A DNA stretch of 64,000 bases from positions 2,542,001 to 2,606,000 of the forward strand of contig NZ_CP137761.1 of assembly GCF_033449965.1 (NCBI RefSeq), given 5' to 3'. Position numbers and translations under genes: made by a program. This DNA comes from Bacillus sp. T3. Lineage in GTDB: Bacteria > Bacillota > Bacilli > Bacillales > Cytobacillaceae. Position 1 is the stretch's first letter, and each line of letters starts with the position of its first letter. The notes beneath the pieces are model-generated. The model ran no database searches. It had not been told where the DNA came from and saw only the letters and a list, made by a program, of their open reading frames with translations. Positions 1 to 10,217 of the stretch are shown one piece after another.

Positions 1-803
1 AACCATTTTTCATGAATTAAAATGGTTTCAATCGCATTGCATACGGATGGACGCTGTGTTTTGCCATTTATAGCGATTTGCTCTGCCATTTCAAAATTAG
101 CAGTTTCATCAATAAAAATATGACAATTTCCTGCACCAGTTTCCAAAACTGGTACGGAAGCTTCACGAACAACTGTATCAATTAGGTTTTTTCCACCTCG
201 AGGGATCAGTACATCCAAATACTCGTTGAGATGGAATAATTCATTTGCAGTTTCGTGACTCGTATCTTCTATTAATTGCACCGCGGTTAATGGTAGATCA
301 GTTTGTGCCAAGGCACGATGGATTGATTGAACTAAAGCCATATTTGAAAAACGAGCCGAAGAGCTTCCGCGTAGGATGACCGCATTGCCAGTTTTTAAAG
401 ACAAGGTTGCTGCATCAATGGTTACATTGGGTCTTGCCTCGTATATCATCCCTATGACGCCAATTGGAACTCTTCGTTTCTTAATGACAAGCCCATTATC
501 TTTCTGAATACTTTCAAGTGTTTCCCCAATTGGATCTTTAAGCTCTATTAGCAAGCCAATTGCCTCTGCCATATCCTTGATGCGTTTTTCGTTTAATAAG
601 ATTCTGTCTAGAATCGATTCATTAAAACCTTTCAATTTTCCTTGCTCTATATCTTTTTTGTTTTCAGCAATAATCGTTTCTTGGTCCTTCAAGAGCTGCT
701 CAGCAATTTTTGCTAACGCATTGTTTTTTTGTGCAGTCGACACCCCGATTAAGGCAAAGCTCGCCTTTTTGGCTAATGCTCCTTTTTCTTTCACTTCACT
801 CAT
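1..803 (-). CDS. proA: gamma-glutamyl phosphate reductase (partial, runs off the window)
   Basis: NADPH-dependent reduction of gamma-glutamyl phosphate to glutamate semialdehyde, the second step of proline synthesis in the cytoplasm. About 267 N-terminal residues are present of the roughly 415 usual for the family; the C-terminus lies beyond base 1. The reading frame is open from ATG at 803 with no stop. The catalytic cysteine is visible near residue 255 in QRPSVCNA, and the NAD(P)-binding aldehyde dehydrogenase core precedes it. It starts 14 nt after the proB stop with a GGGGGAG ribosome binding site, so it is the second gene of a proBA operon governed by the T-box upstream of proB. Confidence 0.95.
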   Translation of the reverse strand, partial: MSEVKEKGALAKKASFALIGVSTAQKNNALAKIAEQLLKDQETIIAENKKDIEQGKLKGFNESILDRILLNEKRIKDMAEAIGLLIELKDPIGETLESIQKDNGLVIKKRRVPIGVIGMIYEARPNVTIDAATLSLKTGNAVILRGSSSARFSNMALVQSIHRALAQTDLPLTAVQLIEDTSHETANELFHLNEYLDVLIPRGGKNLIDTVVREASVPVLETGAGNCHIFIDETANFEMAEQIAINGKTQRPSVCNAIETILIHEKW

Positions 804-817
804 TTTTTTCTCCCCCT

Positions 818-1909
818 TTACACTTTTACCCATTTATCACGATGAATGACAGCAATTGCTGCAGTTGTTGTAAGCTCGTCTGTCCGCTTGCCTTTGATTT
901 TGTTTAAATCAGCTGAAGAATATAAAACTTCTCCCTTACCCAGTAACCCAGATGAACCATACACTTCCACGACTTCACCTTTTTCAAATGAACCTTCAAC
1001 TTTATAGATGCCGGCAGGTAATAGACTTTTACCATTAAATAAAAGTGCTTCCTCTGCCCCTTGATCCACATGAATTTTACCAGAAATCTCAGAATGTAAG
1101 GCAATCCATTGTTTATTATTCGTTACGGTCGGTAGTGCATCACCACCGATATAAGTCCCATCGCCTTTGCCTTCTAAAATCTCAAGTAATTTCATCCTTC
1201 CTTTTCCATGACCAATAAACACTCGAACACCTAATAATAAAGCCGTTTTGGCAGCGATGAGCTTTGATAGCATCCCACCTGTTCCAACATTCGAGCCTGC
1301 TCCTTCGGCAACATTCAGCATTTCGTCTGTCACGACATGAAGAAAATCCAACTTCTTCGCATCAGGATTGGTTCTAGGATTCGCATCATATAAACCATTT
1401 ATATCCGTCAAAATAATGAGCTGTTCTGCATGAACAAGACCACTTACTAATGCAGAAAGCATATCATTATCACCAAATGTCAGCTCTTCAACGGAAACCG
1501 TATCATTTTCATTAATAATCGGGAGAATCCCTCTTTCTAGTAACTCTGTCAAAGTTGAATAAGCATTTCGATATCGGTCTTTCTTTGAGAAATCCTTTCT
1601 CGTAAGTAAAATTTGCGCGGGAACGATATTAAATTTGCCGAGTTGCTCCATGTAGGATTGGATTAATAGGCTTTGCCCAACTGCAGCAGCAGCTTGTTTC
1701 CCTTTTAAAGTGACAGGTCTTGAAGGATAGCCGAGACGTTTAAATCCAGCTGCCACAGCACCTGAAGAGACTAGCACTACCTCGTGTCCTTCTGAGCGAA
1801 GTGCGGCAATGGCTTCAATATGATCGGTGAATTTTTCATAATCGATTTCACCTTTTGAATTAGTTAATGAGCTACTTCCGATTTTTACGACTACCCGCTT
1901 TTTTTCCAT
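818..1909 (-). CDS. proB: glutamate 5-kinase with C-terminal PUA domain
   Basis: ATP-dependent phosphorylation of glutamate to gamma-glutamyl phosphate, the committed and normally proline-inhibited step of proline synthesis. The 363 residues comprise an amino-acid kinase domain (VVKIGSSSLT at the N-terminus, then SSGAVAAG, ENDTVS and the GTGGM segment) followed by a PUA domain from about residue 275. Length is normal. ATG at 1909 begins MEKKRVVVKIGSS. It heads the proBA operon; a T-box leader with a proline specifier lies about 260 nt upstream, which predicts induction when tRNA-Pro is uncharged. Confidence 0.96.
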   Translation of the reverse strand: MEKKRVVVKIGSSSLTNSKGEIDYEKFTDHIEAIAALRSEGHEVVLVSSGAVAAGFKRLGYPSRPVTLKGKQAAAAVGQSLLIQSYMEQLGKFNIVPAQILLTRKDFSKKDRYRNAYSTLTELLERGILPIINENDTVSVEELTFGDNDMLSALVSGLVHAEQLIILTDINGLYDANPRTNPDAKKLDFLHVVTDEMLNVAEGAGSNVGTGGMLSKLIAAKTALLLGVRVFIGHGKGRMKLLEILEGKGDGTYIGGDALPTVTNNKQWIALHSEISGKIHVDQGAEEALLFNGKSLLPAGIYKVEGSFEKGEVVEVYGSSGLLGKGEVLYSSADLNKIKGKRTDELTTTAAIAVIHRDKWVKV

Positions 1910-2017
1910 TTTTTCAAGCCTCCGTGATTGTTAAAAGTGCAAGCGATGTTGCTTGCAGAAGACATTTTTATTTTTTAATAAAATGTGTTAATGACGTTGT
2001 TGATTTTTAAGCAATCT

Positions 2018-2150
2018 GTTGATTGGAGCGGAAGGTGCGAGACTCCTGCGGGAGTAGCGGGACAGGTGAGACCCCACAGGAGCTTATGCGCCGAGGAGGC
2101 TCACCGCCCGCCCCGCGGAAAGCGAGTACCTGGAGCGGAAAGCAACAGAC
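2018..2150 (+). repeat. dispersed repeat A, full copy 1
   Basis: A GC-rich element beginning GTTGATTGGAGCGGAAGG and ending near GGAGCGGAAAGCAACAGAC. It contains GACTCCTGCGGGAG, ACAGGTGAGACCCC and CCGCCCCGCGGAAAGCGA blocks. Related copies are at 18168-18373, 18811-18859 (3' part) and 60203-60341 (inverted). It is much richer in GC than its surroundings and resembles intergenic repeats common in Bacillaceae chromosomes. It lies between the T-box terminator and proB, so it becomes part of the proBA mRNA leader. Confidence 0.85.
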
Positions 2151-2173
2151 ATATTTAACAAAGTCAAAATAAA

Positions 2174-2217
2174 ATAAAAAGCCCTTTTCGTCTTAAATAA
2201 ATAAGGACGAAAAGAGC
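2174..2217 (-). terminator. T-box intrinsic terminator
   Basis: A 12-bp stem (GCTCTTTTCGTC paired with GACGAAAAGGGC, allowing one G-U) is followed by TTTTTATTTTATTTT on the minus strand. It competes with the antiterminator that pairs with the tRNA acceptor end. Confidence 0.9.
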
Positions 2218-2411
2218 TTGATTCCGTGGTACCACCTTTTTTGGATGTAGCAAATACATCCCACTTTAACTGATAACGCATGACCTGCGCCTATGCTTTG
2301 TACATAGGACTCAAAAGGTAGGTTCTGCGGCTTTAATGTGACGGGGTCTTCCAGCTCCTAAACCCCGCTCTCTTGCACTTAAGTGGCACGCATACTAGTC
2401 CTTTTTCAACG
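2174..2411 (-). promoter_or_regulatory. T-box leader, proline specifier, controlling proBA
   Basis: The minus strand reads as a T-box RNA. A Stem I is closed by GGACT and AGTCC. A specifier loop contains GAA-CCU-A, with the CCU (Pro) triplet at 2322-2320. The conserved AGGTGGTACCACGGAAT T-box is at about 2220-2236, followed by an intrinsic terminator at 2174-2217. CCU matches the proline pathway downstream. Uncharged tRNA-Pro would stabilise the antiterminator and allow proBA transcription. Confidence 0.93.
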
Positions 2412-2428
2412 TTCATTAATTTTAATTT

Positions 2429-2458
2429 ATTATGGCAGAACAATCGGAGCAAAGTCAA
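2429..2458 (-). promoter_or_regulatory. candidate sigma-A promoter for the proBA T-box RNA
   Basis: On the minus strand TTGACT (2458-2453) is separated by 18 nt from CATAAT (2434-2429). It sits just upstream of T-box Stem I. Identified by eye from consensus similarity only. Confidence 0.55.
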
Positions 2459-2515
2459 GAATGTTCGGCCTACTTTTTTAAATTATTATATGAGCCGCCA
2501 TATTTCGTAATAGGA

Positions 2516-3877
2516 TTATACTGGAACGGCGACGAAAAACTCTTCGTAAAGTGCTTGAACAGCACGTTTTTCTAAGTCTTCTTTTACAGCAAACATCATG
2601 CTAACTTCAGAAGATCCTTGGTTAATCATTTCAATATTGACATGAGCTTGAGCTAACGCTTTCGCAGCACGTGAAGTTGTCCCTACATTATGGCGCATTC
2701 CTTCACCAACAACCATAATAAGGGCTAAATCATGCTCAATTATTACTTCATCTGCATTTAGTTCACTATAAATTCGATTAACAATTTCTTTTTCTGCCTC
2801 TGCACTCATTTGGTTTTGGCTTAAGATAATCGAAATATCATCAATTCCAGATGGAATATGCTCATAGGAGAAGCCAAAGTCCTCTAAGATTTGTAATAAT
2901 TTCCGTCCAAATCCAATCTCTCTATTCATTAAATATTTACCAACATAAATACTACAGAATCCACCATCACTTGCAATCCCAACAACTGGACCGACTGAGC
3001 TACTACGTTTGTTTACAATTCTTGTCCCCGGTGCTGAAGGGTTATTCGTATTTCTTACGTTTACTGGAATTCCTGCTCTAAAGGCTGGAAGTAATGCTTC
3101 CTCATGAAAAACAGAAAATCCTCCGTAAGATAGCTCACGCATTTCACGATACGTCATTTCTTTAATTTCTTTTGGTTGATGAACAATATTTGGATTCACA
3201 GAATAAACTGCATCGACATCCGTAAAGTTTTCATACACTTCAGCTTTTGTGGCATTAGCTAAAATAGAGCCAGTTATATCCGAACCACTTCGTGAGAAGG
3301 TCAATACTTCACCAAACTCGTTATATCCAAAGAAACCAGGGAAAATAACAATACCAGAATTGTCACGAAGCGAGTAAAGTCGTTCATAGGATTCAGGTAA
3401 GGCTTGAGCATTTCCAGGTTCATTACTTACAAGAAGACCTGCATCTTTAGGGTTTACATAAGAAGCATCTACTCCCTTATGTTGGAAGTATGCTGCAATT
3501 AGCTTTGCGTTGTTATCTTCACCGCTCGCTTTAATTGCGTCAAGATAACGCTCAGGTGAGCTCTTATCACCATCCAATAATAGCAGTAGATCTTCTCTAA
3601 TTTTATTAATAATTTCAAAAGGAATGTTCAATTCATTAGCTATAGTAGAATATCTTTCTACAATTTTATCAACTAGATCGCCTGCTTCACCATGCTCTAA
3701 ATAGCGCTCAGCACATGCGATTAACATGTCAGTAACTTTTATATCATCAGAATATCGTTTTCCCGGTGCAGAAACTACAACTATTTTTCGCTCAGGATCT
3801 GATGTAACAATATTAAATACTTTTTCAACTTGTTCACCTGATGCCAATGATGAACCACCAAATTTAATGACTTTCAT
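2516..3877 (-). CDS. yclM: aspartate kinase (YclM/LysC class III type)
   Basis: Phosphorylates aspartate at the entry to lysine, methionine and threonine synthesis. The 453 residues open with the MKVIKFGGSSLA kinase motif; FSRSGSDITGS and the FTDVDAVYSVNP segment complete the amino-acid kinase domain. Two ACT-type regulatory segments follow from about residue 300 (VVGIASDGGFCSI and ALIMVVGEGM). The arrangement matches the monofunctional class III aspartokinase of Bacillus (YclM/ThrD) rather than the alpha/beta LysC type. It appears monocistronic; no lysine riboswitch is visible upstream. Confidence 0.9.
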   Translation of the reverse strand: MKVIKFGGSSLASGEQVEKVFNIVTSDPERKIVVVSAPGKRYSDDIKVTDMLIACAERYLEHGEAGDLVDKIVERYSTIANELNIPFEIINKIREDLLLLLDGDKSSPERYLDAIKASGEDNNAKLIAAYFQHKGVDASYVNPKDAGLLVSNEPGNAQALPESYERLYSLRDNSGIVIFPGFFGYNEFGEVLTFSRSGSDITGSILANATKAEVYENFTDVDAVYSVNPNIVHQPKEIKEMTYREMRELSYGGFSVFHEEALLPAFRAGIPVNVRNTNNPSAPGTRIVNKRSSSVGPVVGIASDGGFCSIYVGKYLMNREIGFGRKLLQILEDFGFSYEHIPSGIDDISIILSQNQMSAEAEKEIVNRIYSELNADEVIIEHDLALIMVVGEGMRHNVGTTSRAAKALAQAHVNIEMINQGSSEVSMMFAVKEDLEKRAVQALYEEFFVAVPV

Positions 3878-3923
3878 TCTAACAACCCCTGCTCATAAAA
3901 TTCTATTGTCAAATTTATTTCTT

Positions 3924-3952
3924 ATTATCACTCTTTATTCCAAAAGAATCAA
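3924..3952 (-). promoter_or_regulatory. candidate sigma-A promoter of yclM
   Basis: TTGATT (3952-3947) with a 17-nt spacer to GATAAT (3929-3924) on the minus strand, about 45 nt before the start codon. Recognised from consensus similarity only. Confidence 0.5.
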
Positions 3953-4014
3953 GAACTTTCTTCTTCTGATGTACATTTGTTTTTTTCAGGAGGACGTTTA
4001 TTAAAATTTTAATA

Positions 4015-4054
4015 GAAAAAAGGTTAGTTCTGGCCTTTGAAAGCTAAACTAACC
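4015..4054 (-). terminator. intrinsic terminator after the coiled-coil gene
   Basis: On the minus strand an 8-bp stem (GGTTAGTT with AACTAACC) is followed by TTTTTT. Confidence 0.75.
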
Positions 4055-4146
4055 CAACTCACTTACTTATTATATTAAAAAAACTTAACATTTGCACGTT
4101 CTCATTTTATCAGTTATACATTCCTTGATTCTTGTTAAAAGTGTAC

Positions 4147-4581
4147 CTAACTAAAATGTTGTGGAGTATCATTTACTACACGATTTAGTTCTTTTATATC
4201 GGCCTCATGCTGAATCGAACGGGAAGAAAGAAGTTCAATTGTTTTTTGATTAGAATTGATTGATTGCAACCGTTTTATTTCTTTGCTAATAAAAGATTCC
4301 AGATGTTGGTATTGAACAATAATACTGCTGATTTTCCGATCCTTTCTAGCTTGATCATGTTCAATTTTATCGAGACATTGTTTCATTTCATCGTAATTTT
4401 TTTCGATAGCCTCTATTCGTGAATGAACATTCTCAATGTCTGAGCCTAGCTTTTCGTACCATTTTACTGTTTCGCATTTTAATTCAATCAGATCCTGTTC
4501 CATTGAAGTTAACGTTTTCTCAAAGCTGGTTAGTTCTTCCCTCAAAACATCACGCAATAATGATTTGATTTCATCGCTCAT
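4147..4581 (-). CDS. hypothetical coiled-coil protein
   Basis: I do not recognise this family. From MSDEIKSLL the product is 144 residues, highly charged and almost entirely predicted helix, with heptad-like Leu/Ile spacing (TSMEQDLIELKCETVKWYEK and IEAIEKNYDEMKQCLDKIE). No signal peptide or membrane segment is seen. An upstream in-frame ATG at 4641 is possible, but GGAGGAAGAGAGA lies directly before 4581, so that start is preferred. It is transcribed alone, with its own terminator at 4015-4054. Confidence 0.7.
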   Translation of the reverse strand: MSDEIKSLLRDVLREELTSFEKTLTSMEQDLIELKCETVKWYEKLGSDIENVHSRIEAIEKNYDEMKQCLDKIEHDQARKDRKISSIIVQYQHLESFISKEIKRLQSINSNQKTIELLSSRSIQHEADIKELNRVVNDTPQHFS

Positions 4582-4807
4582 TCTCTCTTCCTCCATTAAT
4601 AATTTTCCATTATGTATGTGGGTCAAAGGTGATCGATTCAATCATGTAAGCGCTTAAAATTTTAATGTTTAATTACAATTTATTAGTACCTTACTCTTTT
4701 ATTTTAACATTTTTCAGAAAATGTGTACTCTTCTTCACAAAATGGTCATATTGTTTGGACTGATTCATATAAATGAAAAAGAACAATGTAATCACTCCTT
4801 ATGCTTC

Positions 4808-4870
4808 AAAAAAATAAAATGATCGAACATTTTAGCTAGGGGTGGTACCTTAAGCTAGAAATCGATCATT
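4808..4870 (-). terminator. long nested hairpin terminator after sirC
   Basis: On the minus strand AATGATCGA pairs with TCGATCATT, enclosing a second TAGCTT/AAGCTA stem, and is followed by TTATTTTTTT. It overlaps the last codons of sirC. The loop contains GGTACCACC, which superficially resembles a T-box sequence read from the other strand. Confidence 0.75.
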
Positions 4871-5480
4871 TCTTTTTTTAATAAATGCTGAAAGTCCTCC
4901 CAACGGGAATTACTGTCTAAGTAGTCATCACTTAAAATGGTGGAAAGCAGTTGGTGCTTTTTTATGGGATCCTTAACTTTTGCTAAAATAGTCATTCGAG
5001 CCTCATACAAAAATTCTATATAAGCGTCATAGCGATCATCAAATAATTGTTCAAGCTGCTGCTTTAGCTTCTTTGCTAAAAGCGGACTAGCACCTGAAGT
5101 GGAGATAGCAAGTGACAGTTTTCCACGTTTAACTGTAGCGGGAATATGAAAGTCAGAATGGTCTGGATTATCTATTAATGAAACAAGCTGATTTTCCCTT
5201 GCAGATGCTTTTACGAATTGATTAATGTTACGATCGTTCGTTGCAGCAAACACGAATGTAGCATGCTCGATATCTTCTGGTTCAAATCGCTTCCTTTTCC
5301 AAGTAAACACGTTATCTTGGGCTAGCTTTTCAAGCACACCCGTCAATTCTGGACTCACAAGCTCTAACCTAGCACCAGAATCGATTAGGGAGCACAATTT
5401 TCTTTCAGCAATTTTCCCCCGCCAACAACGACAACTATTTTTTCAGCTAAATTCACATAAATAGGATATAAGTTACCCAT
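4855..5480 (-). pseudogene. sirC: precorrin-2 dehydrogenase (siroheme synthesis), frameshifted
   Basis: NAD-dependent oxidation of precorrin-2 to sirohydrochlorin for the siroheme of nitrite reductase. The natural start is ATG at 5480 (MGNLYPIYVNLAEKIVVVVGGG, Rossmann loop). The frame breaks in the GGGGGAAAA run at 5412-5420: one more base would give GGGKIAERKLCSLIDSGA and join the open 180 residues that follow (4855-5397). Those contain FVFAATNDRNINQ, ISTSGASPLLAKKLK and a C-terminal helical region typical of YlnF/SirC. A one-base loss in a homopolymer is more easily a sequencing error than true decay. Last gene of the nirBD-sumT operon. Confidence 0.85.
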
Positions 5481-5544
5481 AATCAGACCATTCCTTCTTT
5501 ATTTACTTGCTAGTTATTTTTCTATTTTTAATGTTTTTCTATTT

Positions 5545-6992
5545 TTAATGTGATACTTTATCAAGCAAACAATCAATCACGGATTCCTTGTTTGGCTTTT
5601 TTATAATTTTACTTGGAACAATTGCGTTGGCAATGGCAGTTTGGGCTGTTTTTTCGCCCATACAAATAATCTCTGATGTTTCTAGTAAAGTTTTAGAAAA
5701 TATAACACCTTTCTCTATTTCAGCTAAAAATACACCTATTGACTGACTACTAGGAAAAATGATTGTATCAAGTTTCGCTTCCTTAAGCATCAACTTTATT
5801 ACTGGATCAAATTTATCATCATTTTGAAGTTTACTCGTAATCAACAGTTCGCTCTTCTCGTACTGTTGAATATAACGACCATCCCCGACAACGAGAAGTT
5901 TTGAATCATCAATTAGGTCCTTTTCTATATCTGCCATGATTCCTCGCATATTAAGTGCTTGAAGAGATTTTGTAGAAGCAGCGTAAATTTTCGCGTTAAT
6001 CTCTCTTATATCGATCTTTTCCCTAATTAATAAATTAAAAAAGTCATTTACACTTTCTGGCGATGTGAATAGGATTTGTTCATATTCACTAATATGTTTG
6101 AGTGTTTGCTCATTATCTGTGGAGTCAATTTTCTTCCATTTCGGATATTCATAAACGTCTGCACCGAGACTTGTCAGCTTTTGAGCTAGTTCACTTTGTC
6201 CTACACCTGTACGGACTAACAGAATTTGTCTTCCAAACAATGGTTTTTTTTCAAACCAACTAATTTTATTTTTGAGTGAAACTATGCCACCTACGAGTGT
6301 AATCGCAGGATTCGTAAAGTTCAAACGTGTAGCTTTTTCCGCGATCGTAGATAATGTCCCTTGGAGTGTTTTCTGACGCCCAAACGTTCCCCATTGAATT
6401 AATATAACTGGTGTAGTCGCATCTTTGCCATGCTTTATTAAATTATTGCAAATATTGGGTAGATTGGAAATACCCATATAAAAGGCAATGGTGTCAATTC
6501 CATTTGCGAGACTTTGCCAATCTAATACAGGAATCCCCTCAACTGATTTATCATGTGCAGTTACAATTGCAAAGGTTTCACCAAATCTCCTGTGTGTGAC
6601 AGGAATTCCCGCATACAGTGGAGCAGCCATTCCTGATGATATCCCAGGGATCATTTCAAATTCAATTTTGTGATTTGCTAATGCTTCGGCTTCCTCTCCT
6701 ACTCTGCCGAACACACCCGGATCACCGCCCTTTAATCGGACCACCCGCTTACCCTCTAACGCCTTTGAAACTAACACTTCATTTATCTTTTCCTGACGCA
6801 TCGTATGACGGTCGGGTAACTTTCCACAATAAATAAATTCACATTCATCCGGGCGAATTCTAGAAGTTTAGGATTGGCAAGGCGGTCATACAAAATCACT
6901 TCGGCTGACTTGATTGCTTCTATTCCTTTTAAAGTTATTAAACCAATATCCCCCGAACTGGCTCCAACTAATAATACTTTTCCTTTATTCAT
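5545..6992 (-). pseudogene. uroporphyrinogen-III C-methyltransferase / uroporphyrinogen-III synthase fusion, frameshifted
   Basis: SUMT makes precorrin-2 from uroporphyrinogen III using two SAM; the C-terminal half is HemD-like. From ATG 6992 the N-terminus (MNKGKVLLVGASSGDIGL, ILYDRLANPKLLEFA) runs to about 6840. The frame then breaks near 6838-6846: adding one base to ATGAATGTGAATTT gives EFIYCGKLPDRHTMRQEKIN and continues into the open 418-residue segment. That segment holds RLKGGDPGVFGR and GISSGMAAPLYAGIPVTHR (SUMT), then from about residue 245 of the restored protein a HemD domain (LLVRTGVGQSELAQKL, FTSPESVNDFF). Fusion of the two activities is known in Bacillus relatives. Lies between nirD and sirC. 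Confidence 0.85.
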
Positions 6993-7109
6993 GGTGTTTT
7001 CCACCTTCCTCATGCCAAACATTTTTGTATGTAAAAGGGGAACTGCCAATGAGTTCCCCTTTATCACTTTATATTATGTTATCATACCACATTGAACAAA
7101 TTTTCTTGA

Positions 7110-7421
7110 TTAAATTTTTTGGATATATACACCATCGGTAACAACTTCAACAGGATAAACTTTAACTTGTCCGGAATCAGGCGCTTGGACCTTGCCATCT
7201 AGTAGTGAAATTTTCCAGTCATAGACCGGACAATAGATAAAATGCCCGCTAACTAAGCCGTCAACAAGTGTTCCTCCCTTTGGGTGGGGACTACGGTTCT
7301 CGACAGCCTTCACATCTCCATTTGAAAGACGAAATAAGACGATTTCTTCATCCTTAATTTTTACAATTTGACCTACCCTTTCAGGAAGTCTTGAATAAGA
7401 TGCTGCTTCAATTTTCTCCAT
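7110..7421 (-). CDS. nirD: nitrite reductase (NADH) small subunit, Rieske-like
   Basis: Small subunit of assimilatory/ammonifying NADH nitrite reductase (NasE/NirD). The 103 residues form a Rieske-fold domain in which the usual Cys-His cluster ligands are incomplete (SPHPKGG in place of CPH and CPVYDWK in place of CxxH), as is normal for NirD proteins that lack the iron-sulfur cluster. It starts 13 nt after the nirB stop with a GGAGGGAC site and is followed by the siroheme genes. Confidence 0.92.
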   Translation of the reverse strand: MEKIEAASYSRLPERVGQIVKIKDEEIVLFRLSNGDVKAVENRSPHPKGGTLVDGLVSGHFIYCPVYDWKISLLDGKVQAPDSGQVKVYPVEVVTDGVYIQKI

Positions 7422-7434
7422 TTTAGTCCCTCCA

Positions 7435-9862
7435 CTAGTTTAACACTGGAACTTGCGTTGTCTGATAATATTTCTCACGGATATCTTTATTGTCGATAGC
7501 TTCTTTCCATGGCTCAATGTATTTGGATAAGGTTCTATCCATTCGCTCATTTAATTCTTTTCGTGTTTCCTCATTAGCCAAAACCTCTTTAATATGGTCA
7601 AGACCAAGACGTTCAATCCAAGGCGCAGTTCGCTCTAAATAGCTAGCTGTTTCACGATAATATTGCATATAAGCTCCAGTAATTCCCATTACTTCATCTT
7701 GTGTTTTCACTGTACATAATAGATCTGCTGCACGAAGATCCGTTCCGCCATTTCCACCAACATAAATTTCCCAGCCACCGTCAACACCTACGAAACCAAT
7801 GTCTTTAATGCCAGCTTCTGCACAGTTGCGCGGACAAGCTGAGACGCCCATTTTAACTTTATGTGGTGTATCTAAACGTTCAAATTTCTTTTCCAAGTCA
7901 ATTCCTAGACTCATTGAATCTTGTGTTCCATAGCGACAGAATTGAGCTCCAACACATGTTTTCACGGTACGAAGCGTCTTTCCATATGCATAACCTGATG
8001 GCATTCCAAGTTCTTCCCAAACCACAGGTAAATCTTCTTTTTTCACACCGAATAGTCCAATCCGTTGACCACCAGTAAGTTTTACAAGTGGGACTTCATA
8101 TTTTTCTGCCACTTGTGCAATCTTTCTTAAATCCTGAGCATTCGTAACTCCGCCATACATTCTTGGCACAACAGTATACGATCCATCTTTTTGAATGTTT
8201 GCATGCATTTTTTCATTTACTAGGCGGGAATCACGATCATCCTTGTATTGATCCTGATAAATCATTCCTAAATAGTAATTGATAGCCGGACGGCATTTCG
8301 AACAACCTTCCTCTTGCTTCCAGCCTAAGACATACATGACTTCTTTTATATTAGATAAGCCTTTTTCTTTTATCTGAGCAACGAGATCATCTCGACTTAA
8401 ATCGGTACAAGAACATATGCCTGCTTTTTTTGCCCCTGCATCATATTGATCTCCAAGTGTATGTTCCAGGATATCTGAAATCAAGGATTTGCAACGACCA
8501 CATGAACGCCCGGCATTTGTACAACTTCCCACTTCCTCGACTGTTGTTAGGCCAAGTGAGTTAATCGCTTCGACGATGGTTCCTTTTGTTACTCCATTAC
8601 AACCACAAACGAGATCATCTGCTGACATAGAAGCGACATCACTTGCTAAAGCTTCGCCACCACAGCCTGTATGCAGCAATGAAATGCTTGTCATTCCGCT
8701 AATATCCTCTTGCGTGCTCAACATTTTATACAAGCGGGTACTATCCTTTGTATCCCCATACAAGACGATTCCAACGACTTTGTTGTCACGGATCAGAATT
8801 TTCTTATAAACACCATCAAACTCGTTGTGGACCTTAATTGATTTCGTCGTTGCTGAGTCTAAAATTTCACCTGCTGAATAGAGATCAACATTTGATACTT
8901 TCAATTGTGTTCCAGGTAACAGAACCTTCATAAGGCTTTGTTTCGGCTCCACATAGATGTGCTGCTAGAATTTTCCCTTGTTCATATAAGGGTGCAACCA
9001 ATCCGTACACCGTTCCACGGTGCTCTGCACATTCACCAACTGCATATACATTCGGAATGCTTGTCTCCATGAAATCATTAACCACAATCCCACGATTAAC
9101 TGGAACACCGCTTTCTTTAGCAACAGCTGTATTTGGTTTAATTCCCACGGCCATTACAACAAGATCCGCATCGATTTCTGTTCCGTCAGAAAAACGTAAT
9201 CCTTGAACACGATCATCTCCAAAAATCTCGGTTGTCTGTTTTTCTAGCAAGAAATTCATACCTTGCGCTTCTAGTTCAGCTTTTAACATCGCAGAAGCAT
9301 TTGGATCAAGTTGTCTTTCCATTAAATCAGGCATTAAGTGGACGACATCGACCTTCATGCCCAAGTTCAACAAACCTCTAGCGGCTTCTAAACCTAGCAA
9401 GCCACCACCGATCACGACAGCTTTTTTATATTCTTTTGCCACTTTGATCATCGTTTCACAATCATTGATATCACGGAACCCAGTAACCCCAACTTTATCT
9501 GAACCTGGAATAGGTAACATAAATGAGCTTGAGCCTGTTGCAATGATGAGTTCATCATATTCAACTACTCGACCTTGATCTGATTTTACAAGTTTTTTGT
9601 CCGGATAAATTTGTACGATGGCCTCACCAGTATAAAGTTGAATATCGTTTTTTTGATACCATTCCCAACTATTCATAATAATTTCAGGGAAAGATGTATC
9701 TCCTTGTAAAACGGTTGAGAGAAGGATTCGATTGTAGTTGGGATGTGGTTCATTTCCAAATATCGTAATTTCAAATTCATTCGGAGACAGTTTAATTATT
9801 TCTTCAATTGTACGTACCCCTGCCATCCCGTTACCAATCATTACTAAACGTTTTTTATTCAT
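7435..9862 (-). pseudogene. nirB: nitrite reductase (NADH) large subunit, frameshifted
   Basis: Six-electron reduction of nitrite to ammonium with siroheme and 4Fe-4S. The N-terminal 310 residues are an FAD/NAD oxidoreductase (MIGNGMAGVRTIEEI, VVIGGGLLGLEAARGL, NVYAVGECAEH). The frame breaks near 8910-8925 in GTTACCTGGAACA, where GSV should join PGTQLKVSNVDLYSAGE. Downstream come two BFD-type 2Fe-2S domains (CGCNGVTKG...CGRC and CSCTDLSRD...CSKC), then nitrite/sulfite reductase halves with the siroheme/4Fe-4S cysteines (CVGAQFCRYG and CPRNCAEAG). Combined length of about 800 residues is normal for NasD/NirB. Either a sequencing indel or a recent mutation. An Fnr-type site lies upstream. Confidence 0.9.
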
Positions 9863-9914
9863 GAATGTTCCTCCTTGAAGAGCACATTTTTATTTAAATT
9901 GTCTGTATGTACAT

Positions 9915-9957
9915 ATAGTAAATCTAAAAACGATTTAAGTTTGTGAAGTTCGTCACA
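9915..9957 (-). promoter_or_regulatory. Fnr-type operator and promoter of nirB
   Basis: A perfect dyad TGTGA-AGTTCG-TCACA lies at 9942-9957, matching the Bacillus Fnr/CRP consensus. On the minus strand TACTAT at 9920-9915 can serve as -10, putting the start near 9908 and the dyad centre at -41.5, the class II activator position. A weaker partial match (TGTTC-N6-TCACA) lies at about 9972-9987. Confidence 0.8.
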
Positions 9958-10217
9958 TAACAAATAGAAATTGTTCATTTTTTCACATATTTATCATTTT
10001 TTCTAAATTAATAGGAATAATGCAAATAATCATGACGACAGTTTTTGCATACACATACATTTCACCTATAGTTTTGGAGAAAAACGTCTTGTTTTGATAG
10101 CTTTTGTCATGAGGCAGGAAAATCAGGTATGGGATGATGAATACTATCAAAAAGGAATTTAATAGACCTGAATCTAGTAAATAGACTATGAATCATATAG
10201 AAAGGGTTGGCATAAAC

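Noticed and set aside
4836..4852. GGGGTGGTACC on the plus strand resembles a T-box core.
   Set aside because: It sits in the loop of the sirC terminator; no Stem I, specifier loop or downstream plus-strand gene accompanies it.
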